DNA of 64,000 nt from the NCBI RefSeq assembly GCF_021390335.1, contig NZ_JAJUXK010000001.1, positions 248,001-312,000 of the forward strand, written 5' to 3'. Both the position numbers and the translations under genes were made by a program. Under the pieces are notes generated by a model. That model had not been told where the DNA came from and did not search any database. It worked only from the letters and a program-made list of their open reading frames with translations. This document shows positions 61,370-64,000 of this stretch, in pieces (within the stretch, counting starts at the first letter, position 1; each line of letters starts with the position of its first letter). This DNA comes from Dyadobacter sp. CY343. GTDB taxonomy: Bacteria; Bacteroidota; Bacteroidia; Cytophagales; Spirosomataceae.

Positions 61370-62947
61370 TTATTGATATTTAGCAGCAACTTCTCGGGCA
61401 ACCTTTTCGATAACGTCGGTAACGCTGTTATCCAGCTTACCAGCACGCAATGCAACAAGTGCCTCTTTGTATTGTCCGCTCAAAACGGTCAGGAAGTCTT
61501 TTTCGAATTCCTTCACACGGTTCACATCTACCTTGTCAAGTAAACCTTTTGTAGAAGCATATACCGTAGCAACCTGCTGTTCAACAGGAACTGGTGCATA
61601 TTGAGGTTGTTTCAAAACCTCCTGGTTACGACGACCACGGTCGATAGCAAGCTTGGTAGCCGCATCCAGGTCAGAACCGAATTTCGCAAAAGCTTCGAGC
61701 TCGCGGAATTGCGCCTGATCCAGTTTAAGTGTACCAGATACTTTTTTCATCGACTTGATCTGCGCATTACCACCCACACGGGATACCGAGATACCTACGT
61801 TGATCGCAGGACGGATACCTGAGTTAAAGAGGTTGGATTCAAGGAAGATCTGTCCGTCGGTAATAGAAATTACGTTCGTAGGAATATATGCAGAAACGTC
61901 ACCAGCTTGTGTTTCGATGATTGGAAGTGCAGTCAATGAACCACCACCTTTTACAATACCTTTCAATGAAGGCGGCAGGTCATTCATATTTCTTGCAATG
62001 CTGTCATCCGAGATGATTTTCGCAGCACGTTCCAAAAGGCGGCTATGCAGATAAAATACGTCACCTGGGTAAGCCTCGCGGCCCGGAGGACGACGCAGCA
62101 GCAGAGACACTTCGCGATAAGCTACCGCCTGTTTTGAAAGGTCATCATAGATAACCAATGCAGGGCGGCCAGTATCACGGAAAAATTCTCCGATTGCAGC
62201 ACCTGTAAACGGCGCGTAAAATTGCATTGGAGAAGGATCAGAAGCACCTGCAGCTACAATCACAGTGTAATCCATTGCACCGTACTTGCGAAGTGTTGCC
62301 TCGATCCCTTTAATAGTCGAAGCTTTTTGGCCGCAGGCTACATAAATACAGTAAACCGGCTCGCCTTTGTCAAAATATTCTTTCTGATTGATGATCGTAT
62401 CGATCGCCACAGCTGTTTTTCCAGTCTGGCGGTCACCGATGATCAACTCGCGCTGACCACGGCCGATAGGAATCATCGCATCGATCGCTTTAATACCTGT
62501 CTGAAGAGGCTCTGTTACCGGCTGGCGGTAAATAACACCAGGAGCTTTACGCTCGATAGGCATTTCGTAAAGGTCCCCAAGAATAGGGCCGTTACCGTCA
62601 ATGGGTTCAGCAAGGGTATTAACAACACGTCCGATCACTCCGTCACCTACCTTTACGGAGGCAATTTCTTTCGTACGCTTTACTGTCGCGCCTTCCTTAA
62701 TGTCACTGAAATCTCCAAGCAAAACGGCTCCGACATTGTCTTCTTCCAGGTTGAGAGCCAAGGCTTTAAGGCCTGTCTCGAAAACAAGCAGCTCACCTGC
62801 CTGTACCTGGGAGAGTCCGTAAATGCGGGCAACACCGTCACCAACCTGGAGAACTGTGCCTACTTCTTCGAGCTCTGCTTCTGATCTGGCGCCTGCGAGT
62901 TGTTCGCGCAGGATAGCCGAAACTTCATCCGGTCTAACAGATACCAT
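61370..62947 (-). CDS. atpA: ATP synthase F1 subunit alpha
   Basis: A 525-residue subunit of the F1 head. It has the N-terminal beta-barrel region ([20 protein letters not shown]), Walker [16 protein letters not shown] near residues 172-186, [35 protein letters not shown] with Walker B, and the family signature [14 protein letters not shown] near 379-392. The length is close to the normal 500-525. It is the first gene of a two-gene unit with atpG and has a consensus -7 promoter motif. The genes usually found upstream in an ATP synthase operon are not here; the neighbour is the divergent FKBP gene. Confidence 0.98.
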   Translation of the reverse strand: MVSVRPDEVSAILREQLAGARSEAELEEVGTVLQVGDGVARIYGLSQVQAGELLVFETGLKALALNLEEDNVGAVLLGDFSDIKEGATVKRTKEIASVKVGDGVIGRVVNTLAEPIDGNGPILGDLYEMPIERKAPGVIYRQPVTEPLQTGIKAIDAMIPIGRGQRELIIGDRQTGKTAVAIDTIINQKEYFDKGEPVYCIYVACGQKASTIKGIEATLRKYGAMDYTVIVAAGASDPSPMQFYAPFTGAAIGEFFRDTGRPALVIYDDLSKQAVAYREVSLLLRRPPGREAYPGDVFYLHSRLLERAAKIISDDSIARNMNDLPPSLKGIVKGGGSLTALPIIETQAGDVSAYIPTNVISITDGQIFLESNLFNSGIRPAINVGISVSRVGGNAQIKSMKKVSGTLKLDQAQFRELEAFAKFGSDLDAATKLAIDRGRRNQEVLKQPQYAPVPVEQQVATVYASTKGLLDKVDVNRVKEFEKDFLTVLSGQYKEALVALRAGKLDNSVTDVIEKVAREVAAKYQ

Positions 62948-63249
62948 AGTATAATTGACTTATTTAGAGTATAGTAGTAAGTTTTTGAAAACTGCCGCAA
63001 AGGTAGTGTTTAATTCTGGTAAAAACAGAATGTTTCGGATACTATAATTAGGAATAAAAGCCCTTAGATAAATTAGATTTTTCCAAGTGTGCTGCTCTTA
63101 AAGGCTTGTGCAACGTTGTTTACCGTTTGTCAGTCTTTGGGAACATTTTTAAAACTTTTTTAGGTACTATTTGTGTTTTTGTTGTAATTGAATTCGTTAA
63201 TGTCACTTATATCTAGAAAATATTATTTTATCGTCCACCAGTCAGTATA
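62948..63249. other. 302-bp divergent intergenic region between atpA and FKBP
   Basis: Holds the atpA promoter motif near 63000. The rest is A+T-rich; a plus-strand TACTATTTG (one base longer than the -7 consensus) lies near 63163 and may serve the FKBP gene. No gene, RNA or repeat was recognised. Confidence 0.6.
62998..63005 (-). promoter_or_regulatory. Bacteroidota -7 promoter motif for atpA-atpG
   Basis: On the minus strand TACCTTTG matches TAnnTTTG exactly, 50 bp upstream of the atpA start. A T-rich stretch lies about 18-20 bp further upstream but without a clear TTTG. Confidence 0.6.
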
Positions 63250-64000
63250 ATGTACAAATTAGAAAAAACCATTTTAGCAGCGTTGGTACTAGGATTTTTT
63301 GTAACGGCGGAAAGCAATGCACAGACTATCAAGAAAACAACTAAACCTACCACCCCGGCAAAGAAAGCACCGGCAGCAACCACAAAAGCAGCAGCTACTC
63401 CATTAGTACTCAAAAATCAGATGGATTCTTTGTCAGCCGCCATCGGAGTAAGCTTTTCAGGTTCCCTGGCTTCACAGGGTGTGGAAAATATTAATACAGA
63501 AGTGCTTACAAAAACGATCAACGCAGCGTTGAAAGGTGGCAAGACGGTATTCACGGCAGACGAAGCCAATGCATTTATAGGTAGTTATTTTCAGAAAATC
63601 ATGGAAGAAAAAGGAGCAACAGTTCGTACCGAAGGGCAAAAATTTTTGGAAGAAAATAAAAAGCGCACTGGGGTAACCACTACCGAAAGCGGCTTGCAAT
63701 ACGAGGTTATCAAAACCGGCGACGGGCCCAAACCTGCGGCGACTGACAAGGTGAAAACGCATTACCACGGCACGCTTGCAAATGGAACGGTTTTTGACAG
63801 TTCTGTTGACCGCGGTGAGCCGGTTGAGTTTCCTGTAAACGGTGTAATTAAAGGATGGACAGAAGCACTCCAGTTAATGCCCGTAGGTTCGAAATGGAAA
63901 CTATTTATCCCCTACGACCTTGCTTACGGAGAACGCGCCGCAGGACCTCAGATACCCGCTTATTCGGCATTGGTATTCGAGGTCGAATTATTAGAAATTG
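63250..64000 (+). CDS. FKBP-type peptidyl-prolyl cis-trans isomerase (3' end cut by window)
   Basis: Read directly from the ATG at 63250, the frame is open for 250 codons to the window edge. It starts with a signal peptide (LAALVLGFFVTAESNAQ), a Lys/Ala/Thr/Pro-rich linker, a dimerisation-like helical part (DSLSAAIGVSFSGSLASQGV, FIGSYFQKIMEEKGATV) as in FkpA/Mip proteins, and an FKBP domain with VKTHYHGTLANGTVFDSSVD, VIKGWTEALQLMPVGSKWKL and FIPYDLAYGERAAG-QIPAYSALVFEVELL. The active-site Asp, Phe and Tyr residues are present. It should fold proteins in the periplasm. Only a few residues of the C-terminus seem to be missing. Confidence 0.92.
   Translation, partial: MYKLEKTILAALVLGFFVTAESNAQTIKKTTKPTTPAKKAPAATTKAAATPLVLKNQMDSLSAAIGVSFSGSLASQGVENINTEVLTKTINAALKGGKTVFTADEANAFIGSYFQKIMEEKGATVRTEGQKFLEENKKRTGVTTTESGLQYEVIKTGDGPKPAATDKVKTHYHGTLANGTVFDSSVDRGEPVEFPVNGVIKGWTEALQLMPVGSKWKLFIPYDLAYGERAAGPQIPAYSALVFEVELLEI

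Noticed and set aside
62222..62884. 220-codon frame antisense to atpA
   Set aside because: atpA is certain, and antisense frames over highly conserved genes are common by codon bias.

Overview
The window reads as a chromosomal segment of a Bacteroidota bacterium, most likely from the Cytophagales and similar to Dyadobacter or its relatives; the genus is inferred from gene content, not shown. Supporting signs are a type IX secretion C-terminal sorting domain, Wzi-family and DUF6600 proteins, a bifunctional rhamnulose-phosphate aldolase/dehydrogenase, promoters of the Bacteroidota -7 type (TAnnTTTG) upstream of several genes, and almost no recognisable Shine-Dalgarno sequences.

Positions 1-28669 are one large, minus-strand Wzx/Wzy-type exopolysaccharide or capsule locus. 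In transcription order it holds an outer-membrane export protein with SLBB domains, a Wzz-like chain-length protein, rfbF and rfbG plus an SDR that should build a CDP-6-deoxyhexose, a GT2, a Wzx-like flippase, two methyltransferases (one TylF-like), a GT4, a GT2, an EpsG/Wzy-like polymerase, an unusual GT-B enzyme, a GT2, a secreted beta-helix protein and a GT4. After a 341-bp gap come a second, larger secreted beta-helix protein, a GT4 with a UDP-glucuronate 4-epimerase-like enzyme, the initiating sugar-phosphate transferase, and three tandem Wzi-family outer-membrane proteins (the last cut by the window edge). Together these could make activated sugars, assemble a repeat unit on a lipid carrier, flip and polymerise it, export it, and anchor or trim it at the surface. 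No BY-kinase (Wzc kinase domain) and no UDP-glucose dehydrogenase are seen here.

Positions 28797-38000 hold aspS, a lipoprotein, two secreted hydrolases (CocE/NonD type and prolyl oligopeptidase) in a plus-strand run, and a convergent MBOAT/SGNH pair that probably O-acylates a polysaccharide. A secreted LRR protein with a T9SS sorting tail follows (38122-39969).

Positions 40213-44848 form an L-rhamnose catabolic block: bifunctional aldolase/dehydrogenase, isomerase and a divergently placed GntR regulator, with a strong hairpin-T-run inside the pair and an inverted-repeat element at its end. Positions 44961-53869 hold a DUF6600 protein, ArfB-like ribosome-rescue factor, an MFS transporter, a DUF2157 membrane protein with a small partner, a 1147-residue heme-binding/HEAT lipoprotein and a Uma2-like nuclease. 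Positions 54061-60284 hold a CNNM/CBS membrane protein, an SDR, galU with a glucuronokinase-like GHMP kinase, YceI, an outer-membrane lipoprotein-sorting-like protein and a DUF433/DUF5615 toxin-antitoxin-like pair. The window closes with atpA-atpG (minus) and a divergent FKBP prolyl isomerase cut by the right edge.

No tRNA, rRNA, CRISPR array, insertion sequence or prophage was recognised. The points most worth following are the triple Wzi array, the secreted beta-helix proteins inside the polysaccharide locus, the CDP-sugar branch without a 3-dehydratase, and the glucuronokinase-like gene beside galU.
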